From Alphaproteobacteria bacterium (GTDB taxonomy: Bacteria > Pseudomonadota > Alphaproteobacteria > UBA8366): DNA of 64,000 nucleotides. Within the stretch, counting starts at the first letter, position 1, and each line of letters begins with the position of its first letter. The position numbers and the translations under genes are program-made. Below are positions 44,625 through 52,860 of this stretch, piece after piece. The stretch is from positions 1-64,000 of the forward strand of contig WHUA01000004.1 of assembly GCA_009377445.1 (NCBI GenBank). Direction: 5' to 3'. Below the pieces are notes generated by a model. That model did no database searches, was not told the origin of the DNA, and saw only the letters and a program-made list of their open reading frames with translations.

Positions 44625-45717
44625 ACTTAGCTACAATATCCGTGTGCTGTTCTCACGAATGAGACGCCCGGGGTTCATCCGCTACGGACTGCTCATCATC
44701 GGGCCGCTGATCCTGGCGCTCGTCGGCGCCTATTACTATGCGATCGGCGGACGCTACGTGACGAGCGAGAACGCCTACATCAAGGCTGACAAGATCGCCA
44801 TCAGCACCGATATCTCCGGCCGCGTCACCAAGGTGAACGTGCAGGAGAACCAGATCATCAAACTGGGCGATATCCTGTTCGAGATCGACCGCGAGCCGTT
44901 CCAGATCGCCCTGGAGCAGTCAGAGGCCCAGTTGCACTCCAGTCGCAACGAAATCGAGTCGATGCGGGTGCTGTATCGAGACAAGGCATCCGAGTACAAG
45001 GACGTGCAGCAAGCAGTCGCCTTCTTCCAGGAACAATTCGACGACCGCCGCGCCCTTCTGAAACGGGGGATGGTCAGTTCGGACCGGTTCGACAGCGCGG
45101 GCCGAAATCTGGAAGCCGCACGGAACCGCGCCGACAGCGTTCGCTCCGAGCTGGGCCGGATATTGCAACGGCTCGGCGGCTCGCCCGACGTGGAAACCGA
45201 CCGCAACCCGGAAGTGGTCGCTGCGATGACGCGCCTGCAGGACGCGAAACTAAATCTCTCCCGCACGGTGATACGCGCACCGGCAGACGGCATCATCACC
45301 AAGAACGACCTCCAGGTCGGCGAATACGTCACGACCGGCCGCCCGGTATTCAGCATCGTCGGCTGGAAGGAAATCTGGGTCGAGGCCAACCTGAAAGAGA
45401 CGGAGCTGACCTATGTGAAGGAAGGGCAGACGGCGACGGTCACCGTGGACGCCTATCCGGACGCAAAGTGGAAGGCCCGCGTCGCCAGCATCGCTCCCGC
45501 CACCGGCGCGGAATTCTCCATCCTGCCGCCGCAGAACGCCACCGGCAACTGGGTGAAGGTCGTGCAGCGCATACCGGTTCGCCTCGATGTGATCGACCCC
45601 GAATCCGGGCCGCCGCTGCGCGCCGGCATGAGCGTCGTCGTATCGGTCGACACGCTCCACGAGCGCGACCTGCCGCCCTTCGTCAAGCAAGCCGTCGCGC
45701 TGATCAAGGGCGACTGA
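44614..45717 (+). CDS. HlyD/EmrA-family efflux adaptor protein
   Basis: The 367-residue product has a membrane anchor (~25-45), a lipoyl-like half (VTSENAYIKADKIAISTDISGRVTKV), a coiled-coil hairpin (~95-200) and the second lipoyl half with VIRAPADGIITKNDLQVGEYV, then a beta-barrel. This is the EmrA/FarA type that pairs with an MFS pump of the EmrB family. No such pump gene follows; the next gene is a CoA-transferase. Confidence 0.9.
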   Translation: MSAKLSYNIRVLFSRMRRPGFIRYGLLIIGPLILALVGAYYYAIGGRYVTSENAYIKADKIAISTDISGRVTKVNVQENQIIKLGDILFEIDREPFQIALEQSEAQLHSSRNEIESMRVLYRDKASEYKDVQQAVAFFQEQFDDRRALLKRGMVSSDRFDSAGRNLEAARNRADSVRSELGRILQRLGGSPDVETDRNPEVVAAMTRLQDAKLNLSRTVIRAPADGIITKNDLQVGEYVTTGRPVFSIVGWKEIWVEANLKETELTYVKEGQTATVTVDAYPDAKWKARVASIAPATGAEFSILPPQNATGNWVKVVQRIPVRLDVIDPESGPPLRAGMSVVVSVDTLHERDLPPFVKQAVALIKGD

Positions 45718-45830
45718 CGCCGACCCTGCGCCCCCATGCCGCGCCCGCGGGATGGGGGCCGTCTTTGCGCTTTCGGCCGGCCCGGCGTAGTTTCCCCTCG
45801 AAACCGCTGCGACTGCCCGGAGAACTTCCC

Positions 45831-47033
45831 ATGACGCATGAACGCCCCTTTGCCGGCCTCAAGGTCTGCGATATCGCGCAGGGCATTTCGGCGCCCTACT
45901 GCGGCATGATGCTGGCGCAATACGGCGCCGACGTCGTCAAGATCGAGGGTCTCGGCGGGGACTGGATCCGCAACATGGGTGGCCGCATCAAGGGCGACCA
46001 TTCCGCCCAGTCGCTGGCGATGAACCGCGGCAAGCGCAGCATCGCCATCGACCTGAAGCACCCCAAGGGGCTGGAGATTGCGCACCGCCTCGCCCGCGGC
46101 GCCGACGTCGTGACGCAGAACTTCCGGCTCGGCGTGATCGACCGGCTCGGCCTCGGCTACGAGGCCGTGGCGAAGGAGAACCCGACCGTCATCTACCTTT
46201 CGGTCTCGGGCTTCGGCGCCAAGGGGCCGCTCGCCGAGCGCCCCGTCACCGACCAGATCATGCAGGGCTTCTCCGGGCTGCAATCGATCACCCGCGACCG
46301 CGACGGCGTGCCGCTCGGCGTCGGCACGGCGATCATCGACTACATCACCGGCATCTACGCCTATCAGTCGGTCGCTACCGCCCTCTATGCGCGCGCCATG
46401 GGCGCCGGCGGCCGGCACGTGCGGATCAACATGCTGCAAGCGGCGATTTCCGTGCAGGCGGGCCAGTTCATCCGCCAGCACACGCAGGGTAAGCAGCCGC
46501 CGTCGGTCGGCGTGCCGGTCGGCGTGTTCCACACCAAAGAGGGTTTCATCAGCTTGAGCTCGAACAGCCCGAAGCACTTCGCGGAGGTCTGCGACCTGCT
46601 GGGCCGCGATGACCTGAAGAACGACCCCGACTACGACACGCACCAGAAGCGCATCTGGAAGTCGCGCGAGATCAACGACGCATTCCAGGAGTCGCTGTTG
46701 TCGGAAACCGCCGCGGAATGGGAAGACCGTTTCAGCGCACTCGGGCTGATGTGCACCCGCGTGAACGGCTACGACGACCTTCTCCGCCATCCGCAGGTCG
46801 AGGCGGAAAACCTCCTCACCTGGGCGCAGCAGACCGATCTGGGCCCCATCCCGGTGCCGAACCTGCCGGGGACGGACCCTGCCCTGCCCGGCGACCGCCG
46901 CGCCAACTCGCCCCGCATCGGCGAGCACACCCATGCCGTCCTGGCGGAGCTGGGCTACGACGCCGGCGCCATCGGCGGCCTGGCGCGGGACGGCGTCATC
47001 CCGGCGAAGGCCGACAGCGCCGCCGCCGATTGA
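45831..47033 (+). CDS. Class III (CaiB/BaiF) CoA-transferase
   Basis: The 400-residue enzyme moves CoA between carboxylic acids. The catalytic aspartate is D170 in VGTAIIDYITG, at the place of formyl-CoA transferase D169. Other marks are GLKVCDIAQGISAPYCGMMLAQYGADVVKIE and NRGKRSIAIDLKHPKG. Its substrate is unknown. It starts the catabolic island, 31 bases before a crotonase-fold gene with which it probably forms an operon. Confidence 0.9.
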   Translation: MTHERPFAGLKVCDIAQGISAPYCGMMLAQYGADVVKIEGLGGDWIRNMGGRIKGDHSAQSLAMNRGKRSIAIDLKHPKGLEIAHRLARGADVVTQNFRLGVIDRLGLGYEAVAKENPTVIYLSVSGFGAKGPLAERPVTDQIMQGFSGLQSITRDRDGVPLGVGTAIIDYITGIYAYQSVATALYARAMGAGGRHVRINMLQAAISVQAGQFIRQHTQGKQPPSVGVPVGVFHTKEGFISLSSNSPKHFAEVCDLLGRDDLKNDPDYDTHQKRIWKSREINDAFQESLLSETAAEWEDRFSALGLMCTRVNGYDDLLRHPQVEAENLLTWAQQTDLGPIPVPNLPGTDPALPGDRRANSPRIGEHTHAVLAELGYDAGAIGGLARDGVIPAKADSAAAD

Positions 47034-47064
47034 AAATACGAACGCAGCAAGGAGCACGACAAAA

Positions 47065-47817
47065 ATGAGCGAAAACCTGGTCACCTATGAATCCAACGAC
47101 CGCATCGCCCTGATCACCATCAACCGGCCGGACAAGCTCAACGCGCTCAGCAACGGCCTCGTCGAGGCGTTGCGCGAGGCCATGAAGCGCTATCGCGATT
47201 CCGACGACCGCTGCGCCGTGCTGACCGGCGCGGGCGACCGCGCCTTCTCGGTCGGCGCCGACATCAAGGACCCGCCCCGCGATCCGGACCTCTGGGAATG
47301 CGTGCCGGGCGTCGGCGTCGAGGTCGACAAGCCGATCGTCGCCGCGGTGGCGGGCCATTGCGTCGGCGGCGCCTACGTCCTGGTCCAGTTCTGCGACATC
47401 GCGGTCGCGGCCGAGAATGCCAACTTCTTCTATCCGGAAGCGCAGCTCGGCTTTTGCGGCGGGCTGATCGCGAGCTGCGCCGCCCGCATCCCGCACAAGA
47501 TCGCCATGGAGTTCATGCTGACCGGCAAGCGCATCGACGCCAAGCGCGCCTACGAGGTCGGCATGGTCAACAAGGTCGTGCCGGTCGGCAAGCAGGTCGA
47601 GGCGGCGATGGAGTACGCCACGATCCTGAAGGACAGCGCGCCGCTCGTGGTCGAGACGCTGAAGCGCTTCGTGCGCAGCACCGTGATGCCAAAGGGGCCG
47701 TCGGAGCTCGCCGGCATTGCGCGCCGCGACTTGCTCGAGATCCGCCGCAGCGACGACCAGCAGGAAGGCGGCCGCTCCTTCCGCGAGAAGCGCAAGCCGG
47801 TGTTTAAGGGGCGGTGA
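47065..47817 (+). CDS. Enoyl-CoA hydratase/isomerase family protein
   Basis: The 250-residue crotonase-fold enzyme has the oxyanion-hole segments AFSVGADIKDPPRD and AGHCVGGAYVLVQFCDIAVAAE, and the acidic position FYPEAQLGFCGGL. The second glutamate usual in hydratases is not obvious, so hydratase, isomerase or hydrolase activity is open. AAGGAG lies before the ATG. It follows the CoA-transferase and probably acts on its CoA-ester product. Confidence 0.88.
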   Translation: MSENLVTYESNDRIALITINRPDKLNALSNGLVEALREAMKRYRDSDDRCAVLTGAGDRAFSVGADIKDPPRDPDLWECVPGVGVEVDKPIVAAVAGHCVGGAYVLVQFCDIAVAAENANFFYPEAQLGFCGGLIASCAARIPHKIAMEFMLTGKRIDAKRAYEVGMVNKVVPVGKQVEAAMEYATILKDSAPLVVETLKRFVRSTVMPKGPSELAGIARRDLLEIRRSDDQQEGGRSFREKRKPVFKGR

Positions 47818-47834
47818 GCCCCACAAACGATGCC

Positions 47835-47923
47835 GTAGCCCGGATGAAGCGCCAGCGAAATCCGGGGCAATCGCAGCGCCGTGCACGGCACACCCGGATT
47901 GCGCTACGCTTCATCCGGGCTAC
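47835..47923. repeat. GTAGCCCGGATGAAGC-type inverted repeat
   Basis: The arm GTAGCCCGGATGAAGCG (47835-47851) reappears inverted as CGCTTCATCCGGGCTAC-like sequence at 47907-47923, with CGAAATCCGG and CCGGATTGCG inside. This element is scattered through many proteobacterial genomes. Confidence 0.85.
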
Positions 47924-47956
47924 GACACTAAGCACCGTCACCTGCGGAGTATCGCC

Positions 47957-48316
47957 ATGCAGACCTATCGCGGCGCGTGCCATTGCGGCGCCATCCAGTT
48001 CGAGATCGACACGGAGCTGACGCAGGCGACGCGCTGCAACTGCTCGCTCTGCAGCAAGAAGAACGCGCTGATGCACCGCGTGCCACCGGAGCGATTCCGA
48101 TTGCTCGAGGGCAAGGACGATCTCGCGCTCTACCAGTGGAACAGCGGCACGGCGAAGCACTATTTCTGCAGGACCTGCGGCATCTATCCGTTCCACATGC
48201 CGCGCGCCGCGCCGGACCAGTACACGGTCAACGTCGCCTGCCTCGACGGCGTCGACCCGTCGGCGCTCAAGATCAATTTCTTCGACGGGAAGGCATTCTC
48301 GCTGGAGAAGAAGTAG
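47957..48316 (+). CDS. GFA-family zinc-binding protein
   Basis: The 119-residue product has the GFA (glutathione-dependent formaldehyde-activating enzyme-like) fold. Zinc-binding cysteines are in GACHCGAIQFEID, RCNCSLCSKKNALMHRV and YFCRTCGIYPFHM, the classical Cys spacing. Despite the family name most members have no proven enzyme activity. It lies alone between repeat and convergent dioxygenase gene. Confidence 0.9.
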   Translation: MQTYRGACHCGAIQFEIDTELTQATRCNCSLCSKKNALMHRVPPERFRLLEGKDDLALYQWNSGTAKHYFCRTCGIYPFHMPRAAPDQYTVNVACLDGVDPSALKINFFDGKAFSLEKK

Positions 48317-48319
48317 CGG

Positions 48320-49168
48320 CTAGAACGGCACCGCCAGCTCTTCCGGCAGTTGGAAGCCCGTGCGCTTGAGGAAGCGGCGCTGCGCCGGCGGAAAGGCGTC
48401 GCGCCGGTGCACGACCGAGGTGTTGTCCCAAAACACCACGTCGCCGACCCGCCAACGGTGCGAATAGACGAATTCGTCGCGGCCGATCCATTCGGCGAGG
48501 CGGCGGAACAGCGCGTCGCCCTCTTCCTTCGGCATGCCCTCCATCTGGACGTAGTGGTTCGGGCTGGCGTAGATCGCCTTTCGGCCGAGATAGGGATGCG
48601 TGCGGATCAGCGGCTGCGTCACGTCCGGCGTGCGCGCCCGCTGTTCGGCGGTGATCGGCGACTTCTTCGACACCGTCTCGGCCAGAACGGAATAGACCAC
48701 GCGCTTGCCCTCCGCCGCTTTCCGCAGGTCGGCCGGCATGCGGTCGTAGGCCGCCGCGAGGTCGGCGAAATACGTGTTGCCGCCGTCTTCCGGAATCTCG
48801 ATGCCGTATAGCAGCGTCGCCCAGCATGGCCGCGGCGTATAGCACTGGTCGGTATGCCAGCCGAGGTCGCCGTCGCCGAGCGAGCCGAGCGGACGGCCTT
48901 CCTCCTTCAGGTTGGAGACGAACATGATCTCCGGGTATTCCGGCGAGTGGAACATGCTGCAGACATGCACGAACAGCGGCCCCATGCGCGTGGTAAAGGC
49001 GAGCAGATCCTGGTCGGAGAGATGCTGGTCGTGCAGGATGGCGACCTTGTTCTCCATCCAGACCTGGCGCAGCTCCTCGATCTCGGCGTCGCTCAGCGCG
49101 CCCGAAAGCCGGATGCCGCCGATCTCCGCGGCGAAACCCGGCCCGACCTGACGAACTTCCAATCCCAT
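48320..49168 (-). CDS. TauD/TfdA-type 2-oxoglutarate dioxygenase
   Basis: The 282-residue iron enzyme has the facial triad H105 and D107 in GWHTDQCY and H254 in SVVHRRDAFP, with 2-oxoglutarate-binding Arg R265 in the next turn. Iron/2OG enzymes of this family hydroxylate taurine, phenoxyacetates or alkyl sulfates; the substrate here is unknown. The start is ATG 49168 (MGLEVRQVGP). It is shorter and more divergent than the tandem array at 52.9 kb. Confidence 0.88.
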   Translation of the reverse strand: MGLEVRQVGPGFAAEIGGIRLSGALSDAEIEELRQVWMENKVAILHDQHLSDQDLLAFTTRMGPLFVHVCSMFHSPEYPEIMFVSNLKEEGRPLGSLGDGDLGWHTDQCYTPRPCWATLLYGIEIPEDGGNTYFADLAAAYDRMPADLRKAAEGKRVVYSVLAETVSKKSPITAEQRARTPDVTQPLIRTHPYLGRKAIYASPNHYVQMEGMPKEEGDALFRRLAEWIGRDEFVYSHRWRVGDVVFWDNTSVVHRRDAFPPAQRRFLKRTGFQLPEELAVPF

Positions 49169-49299
49169 CGCATCCTCCCGATCCGCCGCGGTTTCCCGAC
49201 GGTTCGTTCCTGCTCTATTGTGTGGTGACCGGCGCACGGAACACGCGCCGCCTGCCGCTATTTTGCGGCACGCTCCAGACCGAGGTCAAATCGACGCCG

Positions 49300-49926
49300 A
49301 TGAAGCTCCATATAACCCCCGGCTCCCCCTACGCGCGCATGGCGCGCATCGTCATTATCGAAAAAGGCCTGGAAGATCGGGTCGAGATCGTGCAGGCCAA
49401 GACGCGGACTCCGGACAGCCCCTATTACGCCATCAACCCATCGGGCCGCGTGCCCTATCTCGAGCTCGGCGGCGGCAAGGGCTACGAGGATTCGCCGCTG
49501 ATCTGCCTCTATCTCGACCGGCTCGCGGGCGCGCCGGCATTGCATCCCGGCGACGGCCCGGACGGGCTGGAGATGCGCCGGCTCGAAGCCATGGCGCGCA
49601 GCATGGTCGACGGCCTCTCGGTCTGGGGCCGGGAGATCATCTACCGCCCGGAAGAGATGCGCTCGCAGCGCATCATGGAGCATGAGGCGGCGCGCGCGCT
49701 CCGCATGGCGGTTGCGTTCGATCAGGAATTGGCGAATCCGGTGCTGGCCGGCCCGCTCAACATCGCGCAGATCACGCTCGGCTGCGCGCTCAACGGGCCC
49801 GGCGCGCCCAAGCTCTGCGGCCAGGAGTGGCGGGCGGCAAGGCCGAAACTGGCGGCCTGGGCGGAAACGATCGCCCGGCGCCCCTCCTTCGCCGCGACCG
49901 TCCCGCCGCCGCCGAAAGCGCATTAG
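49300..49926 (+). CDS. Glutathione S-transferase family protein
   Basis: The 208-residue product has the thioredoxin-like N-domain (MKLHITPGSPYARMARIVIIEKG, then SGRVPYLELGGGKGYEDSPLICLYL) and a helical C-domain. It conjugates glutathione to electrophiles or acts as a lyase or isomerase. The start is ATG 49300; the frame upstream (from 49222) lacks family features. It is followed 27 bases later by a hydrolase gene. Confidence 0.87.
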   Translation: MKLHITPGSPYARMARIVIIEKGLEDRVEIVQAKTRTPDSPYYAINPSGRVPYLELGGGKGYEDSPLICLYLDRLAGAPALHPGDGPDGLEMRRLEAMARSMVDGLSVWGREIIYRPEEMRSQRIMEHEAARALRMAVAFDQELANPVLAGPLNIAQITLGCALNGPGAPKLCGQEWRAARPKLAAWAETIARRPSFAATVPPPPKAH

Positions 49927-49953
49927 AGGCACCAGCAGGCAAAGGACACCGCC

Positions 49954-50796
49954 ATGCCCAAGATCGCCGTCAACGGCGTGAACATCCACTACGAGGAGGC
50001 GGGCTCGGGCACGCCGCTCGTCTTCCTGCACGAGTTCGCGGGCGACCATCGAAGCTGGGAGCCGCAGATGCGCTTCTTCTCGCGCCGCTACCGCTGCGTC
50101 ACCCTCTCCTATCGCGGCTATCCGCCGTCCGACGTGCCGGAAGACCCGAATGCCTACGCGCAGGACATCCTGCTCGACGACGTGATCGGCGTGATGGATG
50201 CGCTCGCCATCGGCAAGGCGCATGTCTGCGGCCTGTCGGTCGGCGGCAACAGCGCGGTCCTGCTGGGGCTCCGCAACCCGGAGCGCTGCCGCTCGCTGGT
50301 CGCCGCGGGCGCCGGCCACGGCAGCGTCAAGGGCGCGGACCGCGCGGACTTCGAGCGCGACTTCACGGTGCGCGCCGGGAGGATGCTGAAGGAAGGCATG
50401 GCGGCGGTCGCCGCCGAGCAGGCCGAAAAACCGAGCCGCTTACCGATGAAGGCGAAGGACCCACGCGGCTGGGCGGAGTTCCGCGAGCAGTTCATGGCCC
50501 ACGACGCCAAGGGCTCGGCCTACACCGCGCTCGGCGTGCCGCTGAAGCGGCCCAGCTACTACGACATCGAGGACGCGCTGCGCCGCATGCAGGTGCCGAC
50601 GCTCGTCATCGTCGGCGACCAGGACGACAACTGCATCGAGGGCAGCCTGTTCCTCAAGAAGACCCTGCCCCGCGCCGGCCTCGCCATGCTGCCGATGAGC
50701 GGCCATCTTCTGCAGTTGGAAGAGCCGGACCTGTTCAACCGGCTCGTGCTGGATTTCATCACGCTGGCCGACGCGGGCAGGTGGGCGAAGCCGTAG
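49954..50796 (+). CDS. Alpha/beta-fold hydrolase
   Basis: The 280-residue hydrolase has FLHEFAGDHRSWEPQMRFF, the nucleophile elbow CGLSVGGNSAV (S95), VIVGDQDDNC and MSGHLLQLEEPDLF with the His. Its start begins MPKIAVNGVNIHYEEAGSG, typical of haloperoxidase or ring-cleavage-hydrolase relatives. It likely shares a transcript with the GST gene. Confidence 0.86.
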   Translation: MPKIAVNGVNIHYEEAGSGTPLVFLHEFAGDHRSWEPQMRFFSRRYRCVTLSYRGYPPSDVPEDPNAYAQDILLDDVIGVMDALAIGKAHVCGLSVGGNSAVLLGLRNPERCRSLVAAGAGHGSVKGADRADFERDFTVRAGRMLKEGMAAVAAEQAEKPSRLPMKAKDPRGWAEFREQFMAHDAKGSAYTALGVPLKRPSYYDIEDALRRMQVPTLVIVGDQDDNCIEGSLFLKKTLPRAGLAMLPMSGHLLQLEEPDLFNRLVLDFITLADAGRWAKP

Positions 50797-50805
50797 CGCT
50801 AAAGT

Positions 50806-51005
50806 TCTCCCCCTTGCGGGGCAGGGCAATCGCATGTGCGCATCTTGCACGAGCGCCGTGCGTCCTTCGACGGGCTCAGGATGAGGGAGAATCTTCGTGG
50901 CATTGAGAAGAAACCTCATGCTGAGCCTGTCGAAGCACGCACCCCGCTTGTCCCAATCGCCGCGTGCACCTTCAAATGCGATAACCCTCGCCCGCAAGGG
51001 GAGGG
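50806..51005. repeat. Composite REP-like palindromic element, copy 3
   Basis: Outer arms: CCCCCTTGCGGGGCAGGGCA and, inverted, AACCCTCGCCCGCAAGGGGA. Inner pair: CCTTCGACGGGCTCAGGATGAG (50864-50885) and CCTCATGCTGAGCCTGTCGAAG (50914-50935). It is in the same orientation as copy 2 and again separates convergent genes. Confidence 0.85.
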
Positions 51006-51015
51006 AAAAGTAAAG

Positions 51016-51816
51016 CTACCGTCCCTTGAACGTCGCCTTGCGCTTCTCGACGAAGGCGTTGACGCCTTCGACATGGTCCTCGGTCATGACGCACTCGGCG
51101 AAGCTCTTCGTCTCGGCGCGGAGCTGTTGTTCCAGCGTGTTGTCGAGCGACTTGTTGAAAAGCTCCTTGATGTTGCCGAGCGCCTTGGTCGCGCTGTTGG
51201 CGAGGCGGAGCGCCAGCTTCTCGGTCTCCTCGGCCAGCTTGTCCGCCGGCACGACCCAATTGATCAGGCCGATCTCCTTCGCCGTCTCCGCGTCGAACAG
51301 CTCGCTGAGGAAGGCCAGCTCGAACGCCTTTTTCATGCCCATCATGCGGGGCAGGAAGTAGGACGAGCCGCCGTCCGGGCTGAGCCCGATCTTCGAGAAG
51401 GCGAAGGTGAATCGCGTGCCCTCGGCGGCGATCGCGAGGTCGGCGGCGCCGACCAGCGACATGCCCGCGCCCGCACAAGCGCCGTGCACGCTGGCGATCA
51501 CCGGCTTCCGCATCCGGCGCAGCGCCTCGATCCGGTAGTCGGTGTAGTGCATGCCGTGCAGCCGCATCTTGTAGCGCTCCTCCGGCGTCATCGTGCGGTT
51601 CACCTGGTGCATCGCCTTGACGTCGCCGCCGGCGAGGAAAATCTCCCCCGCGCCCCGCATGACGACGCAGCGCACCGATGGATCCATCTCGAAATCCGCG
51701 AAGTGGCGGACCAGCGCCTCGCGCATCTCCATGCTGATCGCGTTGCGCGCTTCCGGCCGGTTGAAGGTGACCCAGGCGACGTTGTCGCGGATATCGACGA
51801 GAACATGGTCGGTCAT
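51016..51816 (-). CDS. Enoyl-CoA hydratase/isomerase family protein
   Basis: The 266-residue crotonase-fold enzyme has the oxyanion segments FLAGGDVKAMHQ and HGACAGAGMSLVGAADLAIAAE and the acidic-loop region FAFSKIGLSPDGGSSYFLPR, reminiscent of PaaB/PaaG-like isomerases. The second oxyanion Gly is kept. The start is ATG 51816 (MTDHVLVDIRD). A run of GC hairpins separates it from the dienelactone hydrolase gene upstream on the same strand. Confidence 0.88.
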   Translation of the reverse strand: MTDHVLVDIRDNVAWVTFNRPEARNAISMEMREALVRHFADFEMDPSVRCVVMRGAGEIFLAGGDVKAMHQVNRTMTPEERYKMRLHGMHYTDYRIEALRRMRKPVIASVHGACAGAGMSLVGAADLAIAAEGTRFTFAFSKIGLSPDGGSSYFLPRMMGMKKAFELAFLSELFDAETAKEIGLINWVVPADKLAEETEKLALRLANSATKALGNIKELFNKSLDNTLEQQLRAETKSFAECVMTEDHVEGVNAFVEKRKATFKGR

Positions 51817-51865
51817 GATTCTTCTCACACTCCAGGATGTACTTGTTTTGCCGGCAGGCGAACGC

Positions 51866-51945
51866 GGCGGCCGAACCCGGCCGCCGGCGCGCGTGTCGTC
51901 GCGCGCCGGTCTTCCTAAGACGGCGGCCGGCCGACACCGGCCGCC
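51866..51945. repeat. Four hairpins in tandem between the dienelactone hydrolase and crotonase genes
   Basis: GGCGGCCG-AACC-CGGCCGCC (51866-51885), GGCGCGCG-TGTCGT-CGCGCGCC (51886-51907), GTCTT-CCT-AAGAC (51909-51921) and GGCGGCCGG-CCGACA-CCGGCCGCC (51922-51945). All stems are perfect. The first and fourth share sequence. They lie 3' of one gene and 5' of the next on the same strand and could be a terminator or an mRNA-stabilising structure. Confidence 0.75.
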
Positions 51946-51969
51946 GCCGCTGCCTCAACCGATGCGTTC

Positions 51970-52638
51970 TCAGCCGATGTGCTTCGCGAAGAATTCCATC
52001 GTCCGCTTGTAGGCGAGCTTCGCGCTCTTCTCGTCGTAGGAATCTCGGTGGTCGCAGGTGAAGCCGTGCCCCGCCGGATAGATGTGGGACTCGATCTCCG
52101 GGTGCTCCTTCTCCACCATGCGCACCTTCTCCATCGGGATCGACGCATCGGTCTCGCCCCAATGGAACTGCACCGGGCAGCGCGGCTTTTCCTTGTAGTG
52201 GTCCGGGATGCGGCCGCCGTAGCAGGGCACGGAGCAGGCGAAGCCCTCGACCCGGCATGCCGCGAGCCATGACACGCTGCCGCCCCAGCACCAGCCGGTG
52301 ATGCCGACCTTGCCGGCCTGCTTGCAGAGGTCGAGGGTCGCCGCCACGTCCTTCATCGTGTTGTCGAAGTTCGACGCCTGCATCGTCTTGATGCCCTTCT
52401 CGCGGTCGGCGCCGGTGTAGCCGACGTCGATGCCGCGCTCGACGCGGTCGTAGAGCGCGGGCGCGATGGCGAGATAGCCTTCCTGCGCGAAGCGGTCGGC
52501 CATCTCTCGGATATGCGCGTTGACGCCGAACGCTTCCTGCACCACGACGACGGCGCCCTTCGCCTTGCCCGTCGGATCGGCGCGGTAGGCCGCGAACTTA
52601 TGGCCGTCGGATGCGGTGATGTCGATGTTAGTTCCCAT
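51970..52638 (-). CDS. Dienelactone hydrolase family protein
   Basis: The 222-residue hydrolase has the dienelactone-hydrolase Cys nucleophile in GITGWCWGGSVSW (C117), VVQEAFGVNAHIREMADRF near the start, HWGETDASIP with the Asp and YPAGHGFTCDHRDSYD with the His. In aromatic catabolism such enzymes open dienelactones to maleylacetate; other family members are general carboxylesterases. It opens leftward and diverges from the TauD array. Confidence 0.88.
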   Translation of the reverse strand: MGTNIDITASDGHKFAAYRADPTGKAKGAVVVVQEAFGVNAHIREMADRFAQEGYLAIAPALYDRVERGIDVGYTGADREKGIKTMQASNFDNTMKDVAATLDLCKQAGKVGITGWCWGGSVSWLAACRVEGFACSVPCYGGRIPDHYKEKPRCPVQFHWGETDASIPMEKVRMVEKEHPEIESHIYPAGHGFTCDHRDSYDEKSAKLAYKRTMEFFAKHIG

Positions 52639-52860
52639 GGTGTACCCCCTTGTGCATGTTCAACTGCATGTTCGACCGGATTTTCGGGATTGGGCCTGTC
52701 GTCCGAGTGTAGCGCAAGCCGCCGCCCCCCTGTCCAGTTTCCTCCCCGTTTCCACCGGTTTCCTACTACTTTCCTCCTTTGCAGCCCGAAGGCGGTCCCT
52801 GCTACAATGGTCCGGACAAATCCACCATCGAAGCTCTTCAGAACAGCCATTGGAAACGCC

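Noticed and set aside
49222..49299. Longer start for the GST gene
   Set aside because: The extra 26 residues do not belong to the thioredoxin fold, which begins at MKLHITPGSP.
50806..51005. Miniature inverted-repeat transposon with target duplication
   Set aside because: Terminal arms are imperfect and I see no flanking direct duplication; the layout fits REP/BIME-type elements better.
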